From the NCBI GenBank assembly GCA_001602955.1, contig LVAC01000022.1, forward strand, positions 186,001 to 250,000: a DNA stretch of 64,000 bases. Reading direction: 5' to 3'. The translations under genes and the position numbers were made by a program. This document shows positions 8,527-17,429 of this stretch, one piece after another. Numbering within the stretch: the first letter of the stretch is position 1; each line of letters begins with the position of its first letter. The notes under the pieces were generated by a model. The model was given only the letters and a program-made list of their open reading frames with translations, was not told the origin of the DNA and searched no databases. This stretch comes from Sulfurospirillum sp001602955 (lineage in GTDB: Bacteria > Campylobacterota > Campylobacteria > Campylobacterales > Sulfurospirillaceae).

Positions 8527-10892
8527 TGCTAACCGTTCAAAAGCGTAATGGTCGTACCGAGCCGCTCGATATTTCAAAAATACAAAAATACACAAGTTCT
8601 GCTATCAAAGGCTTGGAGAATGTGTCGCAAAGCGAACTGGAAGTCGATGCAAAAATTCAATTTCGCGATCAAATTACGACCGAAGAAATTCAAAAAACAT
8701 TGATTAAAACCGCAGTCGATAAAATCGATATCGATCGACCGAACTGGACCTATGTCGCCGCGCGTCTTTTTTTATACGACTTGTACCATAAGGTCAACGG
8801 TTTTACGGGATACGGTAACTTCGGCGAATATCTCGAACGAGGCGAAAAAGCGGGACGTATTGCCTTAGGACTTAAGGAAAAATACGACCTTAAAGAATTG
8901 GAAGCGTACATTCAACCCGAGCGCGATTTGCAATTTACCTACCTTGGGATCAAAACTTTGCACGATCGCTACTTGATTAAGGACAAACAAGGAAAACCGA
9001 TCGAATTGCCGCAACATATGTTTATGGCAATCGCAATGTTTTTGGCACAAAATGAACTCAACTCGATGGATTGGGCAAAAAAATTCTACGATGTTATCAG
9101 CAAATTCGAAGTTATGTTGGCCACGCCGACGCTTTCCAATGCACGAACAACACGCCATCAGCTAAGCTCGTGTTATATCGGCAGTACACCCGATAATATC
9201 GAAGGCATTTTCGATTCCTACAAAGAGATGTCACTTCTAAGTAAATTCGGCGGCGGAATCGGATGGGATTGGAACTTGGTTCGCTCGATGGGAGGTATGA
9301 TCGACGGGCATAAAAATGCCGCAGGCGGTATTATCCCGTTCCTCAAAATCACCAACGATATCGCGATCGCCGTCGATCAACTCGGTACACGTAAAGGTGC
9401 TATCGCCGTTTATATCGAACCGTGGCATATGGACGTATCCGACTTTTTGGATTTGAAGAAAAACTCAGGAGAAGAGCGTCGTCGTGCCCATGATCTTTTC
9501 CCCGCCTTGTGGATTAACGATCTGTTTATGAAACGCGTCGAAGCAAATGCTATTTGGACGCTTTTCGATCCTGCGGAAACATCCGATCTTTCCGAGGTCT
9601 ACGGAGAAGAATTTGAACGTCGCTATCTAGCCTATGAGCAAAACGAGTCCATCTCCAAAGAACATATTCCGGCAAAAGAGCTGTGGAAAAAGATTTTAAC
9701 GAGCTATTTTGAGAGCGGAAGTCCGTTTCTTTGCTTCAAAGACAACGCCAATAAAGTCAATCCAAACGACCACGTCGGCATTATTCGCAGCTCCAATCTC
9801 TGTACGGAAATCTTTCAGAACACCGCACCGAACCATTATAAAATCAAAGTCGTTTACAATGACGGCAGCATCGATACGTTTGAAGAGACCGACAGAGTAA
9901 CGGTCGATAGCGGACTTAGCAAAGAAGCAAAAAAAATTACGGCACTCGATTCAATTAACGGAAAAGATATTTTTATCGTTGAGAAAGAGATGGTCGAAGG
10001 TAAAACCGCCGTGTGCAATTTGGCGAGCGTCAACCTTTCCAAAATTCATACGAAAGAAGATATCGAGCGAACGATCCCCATTGCGATTCGTATGCTCGAT
10101 AACGTGATCGATCTCAATTTCTACCCGCACGCTAAAGTGAAACATACGAATATGAAATCACGTGCCATAGGATTAGGAGTTATGGGCGAAGCGCAAATGC
10201 TTGCCGAAGCACATATCGCATGGGGAAGCTACGATCATTTTAGCAAGATAGACGAAGTGATGGAAGCCATTAGCTATAACGCCATTCTCGCCTCATCCAA
10301 TCTGGCTATCGAAAAAGGGGTTTATCCGGAATTTCAGGGATCGAAATGGAGCAGGGGAATTTTCCCTATCGACACGGCAAACGAAGAGGCAAAAAAGCTG
10401 GTTGATCGCGGAGGCTTATTCGGTTACATGTACGATTGGGAAAGCCTGAGAGAGCGCGTGAAGAAAAACGGTATGCGTAACGGTTACCTCATGGCCATTG
10501 CACCGACGAGCTCGATCTCCATTTTGGTCGGAACGACACAAACGATCGAACCCGTTTACAAACGCAAATGGTTTGAAGAAAACCTATCGGGCATGATTCC
10601 GGTCGTCGTACCCAACCTCAGCCCAGAAACATGGGGATTTTATACGCCGGCATACGATTTGGATCAAAAAGTCCTCATCAAAGCGGGAGCCATTCGACAA
10701 AAATGGATCGACCAAGGGCAAAGCCTCAATATCTTTATGACCTTAGATAAAGCCAGCGGAAAATACCTAAACGATATTTACATGTTAGGCTGGAAACTCG
10801 GTATTAAATCAACCTACTATCTCCGATCGCAATCGCCGGAGAGTAAAATTGAAGTTGCCGATCGCAGTATCGAATGTGAAGGATGTCAATAG
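8526..10892 (+). CDS. nrdA: Class I ribonucleoside-diphosphate reductase, alpha subunit
   Basis: A 788-residue catalytic subunit that reduces ribonucleoside diphosphates aerobically with NrdB, encoded ~52 kb away at the other end of this window. An ATP-cone covers residues 1-90 (VQKRNGRTEPLDISKI). Active-site elements include LSSCYIGSTPDNIEG, SNLCTEI and CNLASVNLS. The C-terminal CEGC carries the redox-shuttling cysteines. Between SNLCTEI and CNLASVNL there is a ~60-residue insert (about residues 435-490) that is absent from the short E. coli-type layout. Whether it is general in this phylum needs an alignment. ATG overlaps the purB stop. Confidence 0.96.
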   Translation: MLTVQKRNGRTEPLDISKIQKYTSSAIKGLENVSQSELEVDAKIQFRDQITTEEIQKTLIKTAVDKIDIDRPNWTYVAARLFLYDLYHKVNGFTGYGNFGEYLERGEKAGRIALGLKEKYDLKELEAYIQPERDLQFTYLGIKTLHDRYLIKDKQGKPIELPQHMFMAIAMFLAQNELNSMDWAKKFYDVISKFEVMLATPTLSNARTTRHQLSSCYIGSTPDNIEGIFDSYKEMSLLSKFGGGIGWDWNLVRSMGGMIDGHKNAAGGIIPFLKITNDIAIAVDQLGTRKGAIAVYIEPWHMDVSDFLDLKKNSGEERRRAHDLFPALWINDLFMKRVEANAIWTLFDPAETSDLSEVYGEEFERRYLAYEQNESISKEHIPAKELWKKILTSYFESGSPFLCFKDNANKVNPNDHVGIIRSSNLCTEIFQNTAPNHYKIKVVYNDGSIDTFEETDRVTVDSGLSKEAKKITALDSINGKDIFIVEKEMVEGKTAVCNLASVNLSKIHTKEDIERTIPIAIRMLDNVIDLNFYPHAKVKHTNMKSRAIGLGVMGEAQMLAEAHIAWGSYDHFSKIDEVMEAISYNAILASSNLAIEKGVYPEFQGSKWSRGIFPIDTANEEAKKLVDRGGLFGYMYDWESLRERVKKNGMRNGYLMAIAPTSSISILVGTTQTIEPVYKRKWFEENLSGMIPVVVPNLSPETWGFYTPAYDLDQKVLIKAGAIRQKWIDQGQSLNIFMTLDKASGKYLNDIYMLGWKLGIKSTYYLRSQSPESKIEVADRSIECEGCQ

Positions 10893-10963
10893 ACGTGATA
10901 CCGCAACGTTCGTAGAAAAAGGTATTTTACGCAACGTTGCATTTTGCATTAAAAGGATTTAAC

Positions 10964-11662
10964 ATGAAAACCATCGGTTTAATCGGCGGTATGAGTTGGG
11001 AATCGACCCTGTTGTATTATAAACTTCTAAACGAAGGGGTCAAAGAACGTTTGGGAGGGCTTCATAGCGCACAAATTATTTTACATTCCGTGGATTTTGC
11101 CCCGATCGCTCGTATGCAAAACGAAGGACGCTGGGATGAGGCGAGCATTACATTGACGCAAGCCGCTCTTTCATTGGAACATGCCGGAGCGGACGTCATT
11201 TTACTCTGCACCAATACCATGCATAAAATGGCACCGTTTATCACACCGTATCTTAAAACGCCTTTTTTGCATATCGCGGAAGCGACGGCCAATACGCTGA
11301 AAAAAAACCGCGTCAAAAAAGCACTTTTATTCGGAACCAAATTTACGATGCAAGAAAGTTTTTACAAAGATATTTTGCACTTCCACGGTATTGACGTACT
11401 CATACCGAATGAAGAGGAAATTCAAACGATCAATCAGATTATTTTTTCCGAATTGTGTGTCGGCAAAATTGAAACACCCTCTTTGAACTTTTTTGTAACA
11501 CTGATTCAAAACTATCAAAAAGAACATGCCGATTTAGATGCGGTCATCTTAGGATGTACGGAAATCGGTCTGCTCCTTCATCAAAAAGACTCGATGCTAC
11601 CGCTTTTTAATACGACGACTATCCATGTCGACGAAGCGTTAGAATACGCTTTGAAATCTTGA
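10964..11662 (+). CDS. Aspartate/glutamate racemase family protein
   Basis: A 232-residue PLP-independent racemase-type protein. It begins MKTIGLIGGMSWEST, has the first catalytic cysteine in LLCTNTMHK and the second in VILGCTEIG, the standard pair for this superfamily. Aspartate racemase (YgeA-like) is the closest description, but the substrate is not fixed by sequence. The start at 10964 is chosen over an upstream in-frame ATG because AAAAGGAT lies directly before it. It stands alone between the aerobic and anaerobic reductase genes, with a terminator hairpin after it. Confidence 0.88.
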   Translation: MKTIGLIGGMSWESTLLYYKLLNEGVKERLGGLHSAQIILHSVDFAPIARMQNEGRWDEASITLTQAALSLEHAGADVILLCTNTMHKMAPFITPYLKTPFLHIAEATANTLKKNRVKKALLFGTKFTMQESFYKDILHFHGIDVLIPNEEEIQTINQIIFSELCVGKIETPSLNFFVTLIQNYQKEHADLDAVILGCTEIGLLLHQKDSMLPLFNTTTIHVDEALEYALKS

Positions 11663-11707
11663 AATATAAATAAATTATATTAATTTATTTTTTTAATATA
11701 AAATAGG

Positions 11708-11743
11708 AAAAAGTCCTTTTAAAATCTTATATAAAGGACTTTT
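11708..11743 (+). terminator. Rho-independent terminator after the racemase gene
   Basis: The arms AAAAAGTCCTTTT and AAAGGACTTTTAT pair across a short AT-rich loop. They leave T-rich flanks on both strands, so the hairpin could work in either direction. It lies about 45 bases after the racemase stop and separates it from nrdD. Confidence 0.75.
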
Positions 11744-11785
11744 ATCTTATTAAGAAATAATGGCATAAAAATTCATTTTTTAGAG

Positions 11786-11803
11786 TGTGACATATTTGTC
11801 GCA
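11786..11803. promoter_or_regulatory. Dyad TGTGAC-N6-GTCGCA upstream of nrdD
   Basis: An imperfect inverted repeat with one mismatch, about 73-90 bases before the nrdD start. Symmetry and half-site resemble Crp/Fnr-family operators, but the spacing between TGTGA and TCGCA is 8 rather than the usual 6. It is a candidate site for oxygen- or redox-dependent control of the anaerobic reductase. The regulator is not identified. Confidence 0.35.
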
Positions 11804-11875
11804 GGTTAATTATTAAGTTTTTTTAAATTTTATACTTACTATAATCTTTCATACTTTATTCTACTTAGGACAACC

Positions 11876-13990
11876 ATGCTAACCAAAGTACTCAAACGTG
11901 ACGGCACAACCGAAGAGTTCCTCCCTTTTAAGATTGAAGATGCCATCAAAAAAGCATTTAAAAGCGAAGGGGTTACCTACGATCAATCTATTTTCGACGA
12001 AATTATCAAACGTATCGAGAAAAAACGCGTTGCGGCGGTTGAAGACTTTCAAGATATGATTGAGCAGGAACTCTATAAAGCACGTTACTTTGACGTTATG
12101 CGCTCTTTTATGCTTTACCGCCATACGCATAAAATGCAACGAGAGCACATCTACGGACTCAGCGAAGATACGACGTACGTCAATTCGAGCCAAACGATTG
12201 AAGAGTACATCGGTAAAAGCGACTGGAGGATCAAAGCCAATTCCAATACGGGATATTCCAACGCCGGACTCGTCAATAATACCGCAGGTAAAGTCATCGC
12301 CAATTACTGGCTCGATAAAATCTATTCCAAAGAAGAGGGATTGGCACACCGAAACGGCGACTATCACATTCATGATCTTGATTGTTTGACCGCGTATTGC
12401 GCGGGTTGGAGTTTGCGCGTTCTTTTGGATGAGGGCTTTAACGGCGTACGCGGACGCGTAGAGAGTCGACCTCCTCAACATTTTCGCGAAGCTTTAGGGC
12501 AAATGGCAAACTTTTTAGGAATCCTTCAAAGCGAGTGGGCCGGTGCACAGGCGTTTAGCTCGTTTGATACGTATTTAGCACCGTATGCGTTTAAAGATAA
12601 AATTTCGTTCAAAGAGATTAAAAAAGCGATTCGTAGTTTTATTTATAACCTAAACGTTCCGGCGCGTTGGGGACAAAGTCCTTTTACGAATATTACGATC
12701 GATTGGACCGTCCCAAAAGATTTGGCGGATCAAATTCCGACTTCGAGCCAAACACATCTGTTTAAAGGCATTAACGACGCCGAACTTTTAAGCGAAGCAA
12801 AAAAAAGGGGCGTAAACTCTTTGGAAGCAATGACGTACAAACACTTTCAAGCGGAAATGAACCTTATTAACAAGGCTTACTACGAAGTTATGACGGAAGG
12901 CGATAAAACGGGTCAACCGTTTACGTTTCCGATTCCGACCGTTAACATTACCGAAGATTTCGACTGGGACGGAGAAAATACCGATTTACTTTTTGAAAAT
13001 ACGGCTAAAATCGGCTCTTCTTACTTCCAAAATTTTATCGGAAGTCAATACGTGCGAGACGAAAACGGAAAGCTCGTCGAAAATCCTAAAGCGTATAAAC
13101 CAGGACATGTACGTTCCATGTGTTGCAGACTCCAATTGGATTTAAGAGAGCTTTTAAAACGTGGCGGAGGGCTTTTCGGAAGTGCCGAAATGACGGGAAG
13201 CATCGGTGTCGTTACGTTAAATATGGCACGTTTAGGATATCTCTATAAAGGTGATAAAGAGACCTTAATGGAACGCTTCGAATACCTAATGGATTTAGCC
13301 AAATCGACGTTAGAGAAAAAACGGGTTTTTGTCCAAGAGATGTACAATCGCGGACTCTATCCGTATACGGCACGCTATTTACCGGGATTTAACAGCCATT
13401 TTTCGACCATCGGCGTAAACGGCATTAATGAGATGATTCGTAACTTTACGGGCGACAAGCATAACATAACCGATGAATTCGGAATGAAATTTGCTCATGA
13501 AATTTTAGAGTTTATGCGCGCAAAAATGGTTCAGTATCAAGAAGAAACCGGCAACCTTTACAACCTTGAAGCCACGCCGGCGGAGGGGACGACGTACCGC
13601 TTTGCGAAAGAAGATAAAAAAAGATTTGCCGATATTATTCAAGCAGGTTCGGGAAAGAACGTTTACTATACGAACTCTTCTCAATTGCCTGCCAATTTTA
13701 CCGACGATCCGTTTGAAGCACTCGATATGCAAGACGATTTGCAGTGCTCTTACACCGGCGGTACGGTTTTACACCTTTACATGAAAGAGCGCATTAGCTC
13801 TAGCGAAGCATGCAAAAAATTGGTTAAAAACATTATTACCAATTATCGTATGCCGTATTTGACGATTACGCCGGTTTTCTCGGTTTGCGAAAAACACGGT
13901 TATATCAGCGGGGAACATGAGTTTTGTCCAAAATGCGACGAAGAATTATTAGAGCAATACCACAAAGAGGAGGGTGAAGCAGCGTCATGA
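11876..13990 (+). CDS. nrdD: Class III anaerobic ribonucleotide reductase, large part lacking the glycyl-radical tail
   Basis: A 704-residue anaerobic ribonucleoside-triphosphate reductase. It has an N-terminal ATP-cone (VLKRDGTTEEFLPFKIEDAI) and the NrdD core with NGDYHIHDLD and TPVFSVCEKHGYISGEHEF. It then reaches a Cys-rich zinc-site region, ending CPKCDEELLEQY and a short acidic tail. The glycyl-radical motif RVxGY that normally follows this region in the same chain is missing. It is found instead in the next ORF, which overlaps the stop codon by 4 bases. A strong AGGAGG lies 13 bases before that ORF, inside nrdD. No frameshift is needed to explain the arrangement. Confidence 0.95.
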   Translation: MLTKVLKRDGTTEEFLPFKIEDAIKKAFKSEGVTYDQSIFDEIIKRIEKKRVAAVEDFQDMIEQELYKARYFDVMRSFMLYRHTHKMQREHIYGLSEDTTYVNSSQTIEEYIGKSDWRIKANSNTGYSNAGLVNNTAGKVIANYWLDKIYSKEEGLAHRNGDYHIHDLDCLTAYCAGWSLRVLLDEGFNGVRGRVESRPPQHFREALGQMANFLGILQSEWAGAQAFSSFDTYLAPYAFKDKISFKEIKKAIRSFIYNLNVPARWGQSPFTNITIDWTVPKDLADQIPTSSQTHLFKGINDAELLSEAKKRGVNSLEAMTYKHFQAEMNLINKAYYEVMTEGDKTGQPFTFPIPTVNITEDFDWDGENTDLLFENTAKIGSSYFQNFIGSQYVRDENGKLVENPKAYKPGHVRSMCCRLQLDLRELLKRGGGLFGSAEMTGSIGVVTLNMARLGYLYKGDKETLMERFEYLMDLAKSTLEKKRVFVQEMYNRGLYPYTARYLPGFNSHFSTIGVNGINEMIRNFTGDKHNITDEFGMKFAHEILEFMRAKMVQYQEETGNLYNLEATPAEGTTYRFAKEDKKRFADIIQAGSGKNVYYTNSSQLPANFTDDPFEALDMQDDLQCSYTGGTVLHLYMKERISSSEACKKLVKNIITNYRMPYLTITPVFSVCEKHGYISGEHEFCPKCDEELLEQYHKEEGEAAS

Positions 13991-14151
13991 GTAAAACGGA
14001 AATTTTAGAGAAATTACGGGAAAAACGAACGAAATGTATCGTTTATACACGCGTTATGGGCTATCACAGACCCGTAGAGAGTTTCAACGTAGGTAAATTA
14101 GGCGAACACAAAGAACGTGTCCAATTTGTTGAAAAATGTGCTTGCCGATAA
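13987..14151 (+). CDS. Separate 54-aa glycyl-radical domain of class III ribonucleotide reductase
   Basis: A small ORF starting within the nrdD stop (ATGA). It reads MSKTEILEKLREKRTKC, then IVYTRVMGYHRPVESF, then NVGKLGEHKERVQF, and ends KCACR. The RVMGY segment matches the RVxGY glycyl-radical motif at the C-terminus of NrdD proteins, and GYxRPVxxxN-GK is the usual continuation. Glycine 25 is the predicted radical site, activated by NrdG, whose gene follows. Family knowledge says this segment is normally part of NrdD. That it works here as a separate polypeptide with NrdD is inference. A Cys-x-Cys near the end may bind metal. The end overlaps nrdG by 35 bases. Confidence 0.85.
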   Translation: MSKTEILEKLREKRTKCIVYTRVMGYHRPVESFNVGKLGEHKERVQFVEKCACR

Positions 14152-14818
14152 GGCGATCCACAGTATCACGAAATTTACGACGCTGGATTTTCCCAATCGT
14201 CTAGCGTCGATTTTTTGGTTTGCCAAATGCAATATGGCATGTCCTTACTGCTACAATCCGCAAATCGTACGGGGAGAGGGTCTCGTTAGCCTCGAAGAAG
14301 CCCTGAATTTCTTACAATCCCGACAAAACAGACTGGACGGTGTTGTCTTAAGCGGAGGCGAATGCACGCTTTACCCGCACCTTGAGGCCTTGACATGTGA
14401 AATCAAACGACTAGGTTTTCAAATCAAAATCGATACCAACGGTTCCAATCCGACATTATTGGAGCGATTGATCGAAAATGAAATGATCGACTACGTTGCA
14501 CTCGATTACAAAGCACCGTTAGAAAAATACGAAGCACTCGTTCATTATCGACATGTCGAACGCTTTGAACACAGCTTAGAGCTTTTGATACGCTCCGAAA
14601 TACCTTTTGAAGTCAGGACGACGCTTCACAACGATCTTTTAAGCGTCGAAGACATTAATGCCGTAATTCAAGACTTACATGTCAAAGGTTACCGCGGTAC
14701 GTATTACCTGCAACGCTACTTACATGTCGAAGAGACGATGGGAAATACGATGCCGCCTCGAAACGTTTTCGACCGTACGAAACTTTCAAACTTACTTCCG
14801 ATTAGCTTTCGAAATTAA
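14117..14818 (+). CDS. nrdG: Anaerobic ribonucleotide reductase activase (radical SAM)
   Basis: A 233-residue radical-SAM protein. It uses SAM and a [4Fe-4S] cluster to put a glycyl radical on the class III reductase. The cluster motif CNMACPYC (cysteines 38, 42, 45) follows TTLDFPNRLASIFWF, and LSGGECTL is the SAM-contact region. It immediately follows the glycyl-radical ORF, its presumed substrate. The start is uncertain: GTG at 14117 is used here, but no clear ribosome site precedes it, and there are no ATG codons near. It overlaps the previous ORF, suggesting coupling. Confidence 0.9.
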   Translation: MSNLLKNVLADKAIHSITKFTTLDFPNRLASIFWFAKCNMACPYCYNPQIVRGEGLVSLEEALNFLQSRQNRLDGVVLSGGECTLYPHLEALTCEIKRLGFQIKIDTNGSNPTLLERLIENEMIDYVALDYKAPLEKYEALVHYRHVERFEHSLELLIRSEIPFEVRTTLHNDLLSVEDINAVIQDLHVKGYRGTYYLQRYLHVEETMGNTMPPRNVFDRTKLSNLLPISFRN

Positions 14819-14835
14819 GTCGATCGAAACGCTTC

Positions 14836-14871
14836 GAATCGTTAAAATCGCTCTTGCGATCGGTACGATTC
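14836..14871 (+). other. Long two-part hairpin after nrdG
   Basis: GAATCGT pairs with ACGATTC and the inner ATCGC pairs with GCGAT. They are separated by a 4/4 internal loop and a TCTT tip. No T-run follows, so it is not a classic terminator. It may shield the 3' end of the nrd transcript or lie in the secG leader. Confidence 0.4.
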
Positions 14872-14916
14872 CCGCCACAAAAAAGAGGCTTTAATACATT
14901 TTAAAATCGGTTTGGG

Positions 14917-14922
14917 TATAAT
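14917..14922 (+). promoter_or_regulatory. -10 element of the secG operon
   Basis: A perfect TATAAT with GGG immediately upstream lies 41 bases before the secG ATG. The -35 region is only weakly conserved, as is normal for sigma-70 promoters in this phylum. It would drive secG through the MFS gene. Confidence 0.55.
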
Positions 14923-14963
14923 CCTCAGTTCTACTAGATTATGAAACATAAAGGACATCTCAA

Positions 14964-15299
14964 ATGACCACCGTTTTATTGGTTTTACAATTTGTTTTAA
15001 CCGGTATATTAACCGTTGCCGTATTACTTCAAAAAAGCTCTTCTATCGGACTTGGCGCGTATAGCGGCAGTAACGAATCGCTTTTCGGAGCAAAAGGACC
15101 AGCCGGATTTATGGCAAAATTTACGTTTGTCGTCGGTATTCTTTTTATCGCCAATACGCTTGCGTTAGGCTATTTTTACAATCAAGATAAAAAAGTTTCG
15201 ATTGCCGAAGATATCAAAATCGAAAAAAGCGTCGTTCCGAGCACTCCGGCACCGATGCCCTCAGCTCCAAGCGCACCTGAAGCTCCCAGCACCAAATAA
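14964..15299 (+). CDS. secG: Preprotein translocase subunit SecG
   Basis: A 111-residue inner-membrane protein with two hydrophobic segments (residues ~3-22 and ~50-72), separated by the conserved cytoplasmic loop QKSSSIGLGAYSGSNESLFG. SecG assists SecYE during protein export. The C-terminal tail is rich in Ala, Pro and Ser, as in related proteins. ATG has AAAGGAC upstream. It heads an operon continuing with a deacetylase, frr and pyrE; secG-frr-pyrE is also found in Campylobacter. Confidence 0.93.
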   Translation: MTTVLLVLQFVLTGILTVAVLLQKSSSIGLGAYSGSNESLFGAKGPAGFMAKFTFVVGILFIANTLALGYFYNQDKKVSIAEDIKIEKSVVPSTPAPMPSAPSAPEAPSTK

Positions 15300-15302
15300 T
15301 CG

Positions 15303-16259
15303 ATGAAATTTTTTTGGTCGTTTTTGCTTCTTAGCGTAACGGTATGGGCGGATGCCCATATCTTTATCTATCATCGCTTTAACGATGATCGCTATCCCAG
15401 TACCAATACGTCGTTGCAAGAGCTACGATATGAATTTGAGTACTTTAAACGCAACGGGTACGAAGTCGTTCCGCTTGAAAAACTCGTTCAAGCACTCCGA
15501 GCAAAAGAAACGATTCCCGACAACTGGGTCGTTCTTACGATCGACGACAATTATAAAAGTTTTTATCGACACGGACTTGCACTCTTCAAAGAGTACGGTT
15601 ATGCGTTTACGATGTTTGTTTACGTCGATGCTACGGAGCAAAAATACGGCGATTATATGAGTTGGGACGAACTCAAAGAGCTTGCGAAATACGGCTCTTT
15701 AGAGTTTCACTCCATGCACCATCCGCATATGACCGAACTGAGCGACGACGCTCTTAAAAAAGATTTCGACGAAGGATTGGCTTTATTTGAAAAACGTTTG
15801 GGCATCAAACCGCGCTACTTCTCGTATCCTTTCGGAGAGTTTAGTCCGCGCGTTAAAGCCATTGCCCAAAGCTACGGCTTCGAAGCGATTTTAAACCAAA
15901 ACATGGGGGCGGTTGCTTCCTTTAGCGATCCCTTGGATTTAGACCGTTCGGCACTTGTAGGCAAAAGCGATTTAAACGCCTTTTTAAAATACAAAGCCTT
16001 GGAAGCGACATGGATCGAACCTCAATACCTTCTCAAAGACGCTAAAGTCGATACCTTACATGTCAAAGCCAACACGAGTGCTACCAAAGGCGGTTTGTAT
16101 ATTAGCGGTTTTGGCTATCAAGAACTTGAACTTCAAGACGGTGTTTTTCAAGCGAATATCACTAAAATTTTGACCAAAGAGCGCACGAGACTCATCGTCT
16201 CCGTGGGCAATAAAATTTCAACGAAACTACTCGTAAAGGATAACTATGGAACTAAGTAA
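15303..16259 (+). CDS. Exported polysaccharide deacetylase (NodB fold)
   Basis: A 318-residue protein with a signal peptide (MKFFWSFLLLSVTVWADA) and a NodB-type carbohydrate esterase domain. Motif 1 is TIDDNYKSF, with the metal/catalytic aspartates. Motif 2 is HSMHHPHMT, with the metal-binding histidines. Motif 3 is RYFSYPFGEF. It probably removes acetyl groups from a periplasmic or cell-wall glycan; the substrate is not known. A C-terminal ~70-residue extension is likely beta-rich and of unknown role. Its end overlaps frr by 14 bases, so it is inserted in the secG-frr-pyrE operon. Confidence 0.87.
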   Translation: MKFFWSFLLLSVTVWADAHIFIYHRFNDDRYPSTNTSLQELRYEFEYFKRNGYEVVPLEKLVQALRAKETIPDNWVVLTIDDNYKSFYRHGLALFKEYGYAFTMFVYVDATEQKYGDYMSWDELKELAKYGSLEFHSMHHPHMTELSDDALKKDFDEGLALFEKRLGIKPRYFSYPFGEFSPRVKAIAQSYGFEAILNQNMGAVASFSDPLDLDRSALVGKSDLNAFLKYKALEATWIEPQYLLKDAKVDTLHVKANTSATKGGLYISGFGYQELELQDGVFQANITKILTKERTRLIVSVGNKISTKLLVKDNYGTK

Positions 16260-16806
16260 AGTATATGCCGAACAAAAAGAGCATATGGAAAAATGCATCT
16301 CTGCCCTTAAACGCGACTTTATGACGATTCGTAGCGGAAAAGTCGCTATCTCGATCTTAGATAACATTCACGTCGATTACTACGGAACGCCGACGGCTTT
16401 AAATCAAGTCGCAACCGTTTTAGCAAGCGACGCTACGACGATTAGCATTACGCCGTGGGAAAAAAAAATGTTACGCGAAATCGAAAAGGCAATCATGCAA
16501 GCCAATATCGGCGTCAACCCGAATAACGACGGCGAGAGCGTCAAACTCTTCTTCCCTCCGATGACGAGTGAACAGCGAAAAGAGAGTGCAAAACAAGCCA
16601 AAATCATGGGCGATAAAGCCAAAGTTGCCGCACGTAATGTACGTAAAGATGCTAACGACCAAGTGAAAAAGCTCGAAAAAGATAAGCTGATCACCGAAGA
16701 TCAATCCAAAAAAGCGCAAGACGAGGTTCAAAAAATTACCGATGCGACGGTCGCGAAAATAGACGACTTGGTCAAAGACAAAGAAGCTGAATTGCTCAAA
16801 ATTTAA
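16246..16806 (+). CDS. frr: Ribosome recycling factor
   Basis: A 186-residue protein that, with EF-G, splits post-termination ribosomes. Typical features are the early RSGKVAISILDNIHVDYYG stretch, the conserved WEKKMLREIEKAI and the C-terminal helical VRKDANDQVKKLEKD. Length is standard. ATG at 16246 follows AAAGGATAACT and lies within the end of the deacetylase gene. pyrE follows 8 bases after the stop. Confidence 0.97.
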   Translation: MELSKVYAEQKEHMEKCISALKRDFMTIRSGKVAISILDNIHVDYYGTPTALNQVATVLASDATTISITPWEKKMLREIEKAIMQANIGVNPNNDGESVKLFFPPMTSEQRKESAKQAKIMGDKAKVAARNVRKDANDQVKKLEKDKLITEDQSKKAQDEVQKITDATVAKIDDLVKDKEAELLKI

Positions 16807-16814
16807 GGGTTCGT

Positions 16815-17423
16815 ATGCAAATCGAAAACATTTATAAAGAAGCTAACGCGCTTTTAGAAGGACATTTTTTACTTAGTAGCGGTAAACATTCTCGTTTTTA
16901 CCTTCAAAGTGCCAAAGTTTTAGAAGACCCTAAAGTCGCCGAAGAGCTTGCCGTTGCACTCGCAAAAATGATTCAAGCCTACGGACTGGAAATCGACACC
17001 GTCTGTTCTCCCGCTCTTGGCGGCGTATTGGCGGGATATGAGTTAGCACGGGCACTGGGCAAACGTTTTATTTTTGCCGAACGCGTCGGCGGAGAGATGA
17101 CGATTCGTCGCGGTTTTGACGTGAAAAAAGGCGAGAAAATCTTGGTCTGCGAAGATATTATCACGACAGGCGGTTCCGCACTTGAAGCGGCAAACGTCGC
17201 TCAAAGTATGGGCGGTATTATCGTCGGATTTGCGGCCCTTGCCAATCGCGGTTTTTGCAAACGCGTCGGAAGCGATTTGGAAGCAAAACCGACATGTAAG
17301 CTTCCAAACGACGCACCGTTTTTTGCTTTGGCCGATTTTGAGTTTGACATCTACGATCCAAGCGATTGCCCTTTGTGCAAAGAAGGAAGCATCGCATACA
17401 AACCCGGCAGTCGAGGAAACTAA
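16815..17423 (+). CDS. pyrE: Orotate phosphoribosyltransferase
   Basis: A 202-residue phosphoribosyltransferase converting orotate and PRPP to orotidine monophosphate. The PRPP loop ILVCEDIITTGGSALEA is clear near residues 110-126, and the N-terminal HFLLSSGKHS is the orotate-site region. The C-terminal LCKEG segment is common in this lineage. ATG follows AAGGGTTCGT. It is in the secG-frr-pyrE operon with an RDD protein gene 6 bases downstream. Confidence 0.96.
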   Translation: MQIENIYKEANALLEGHFLLSSGKHSRFYLQSAKVLEDPKVAEELAVALAKMIQAYGLEIDTVCSPALGGVLAGYELARALGKRFIFAERVGGEMTIRRGFDVKKGEKILVCEDIITTGGSALEAANVAQSMGGIIVGFAALANRGFCKRVGSDLEAKPTCKLPNDAPFFALADFEFDIYDPSDCPLCKEGSIAYKPGSRGN

Positions 17424-17429
17424 GCATTG

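Noticed and set aside
10903..10938. Direct GCAACGTT repeats 28 bases apart before the racemase gene
   Set aside because: Only two 8-bp copies; could be chance, with no promoter geometry around them.
11879..12481. 200-aa reading frame opposite nrdD
   Set aside because: A shadow of a conserved gene on the other strand; composition is not protein-like and there is no ribosome site.
13505..13784. Small frames overlapping nrdD in other phases
   Set aside because: They contain no recognisable motif and overlap strictly conserved NrdD sequence.
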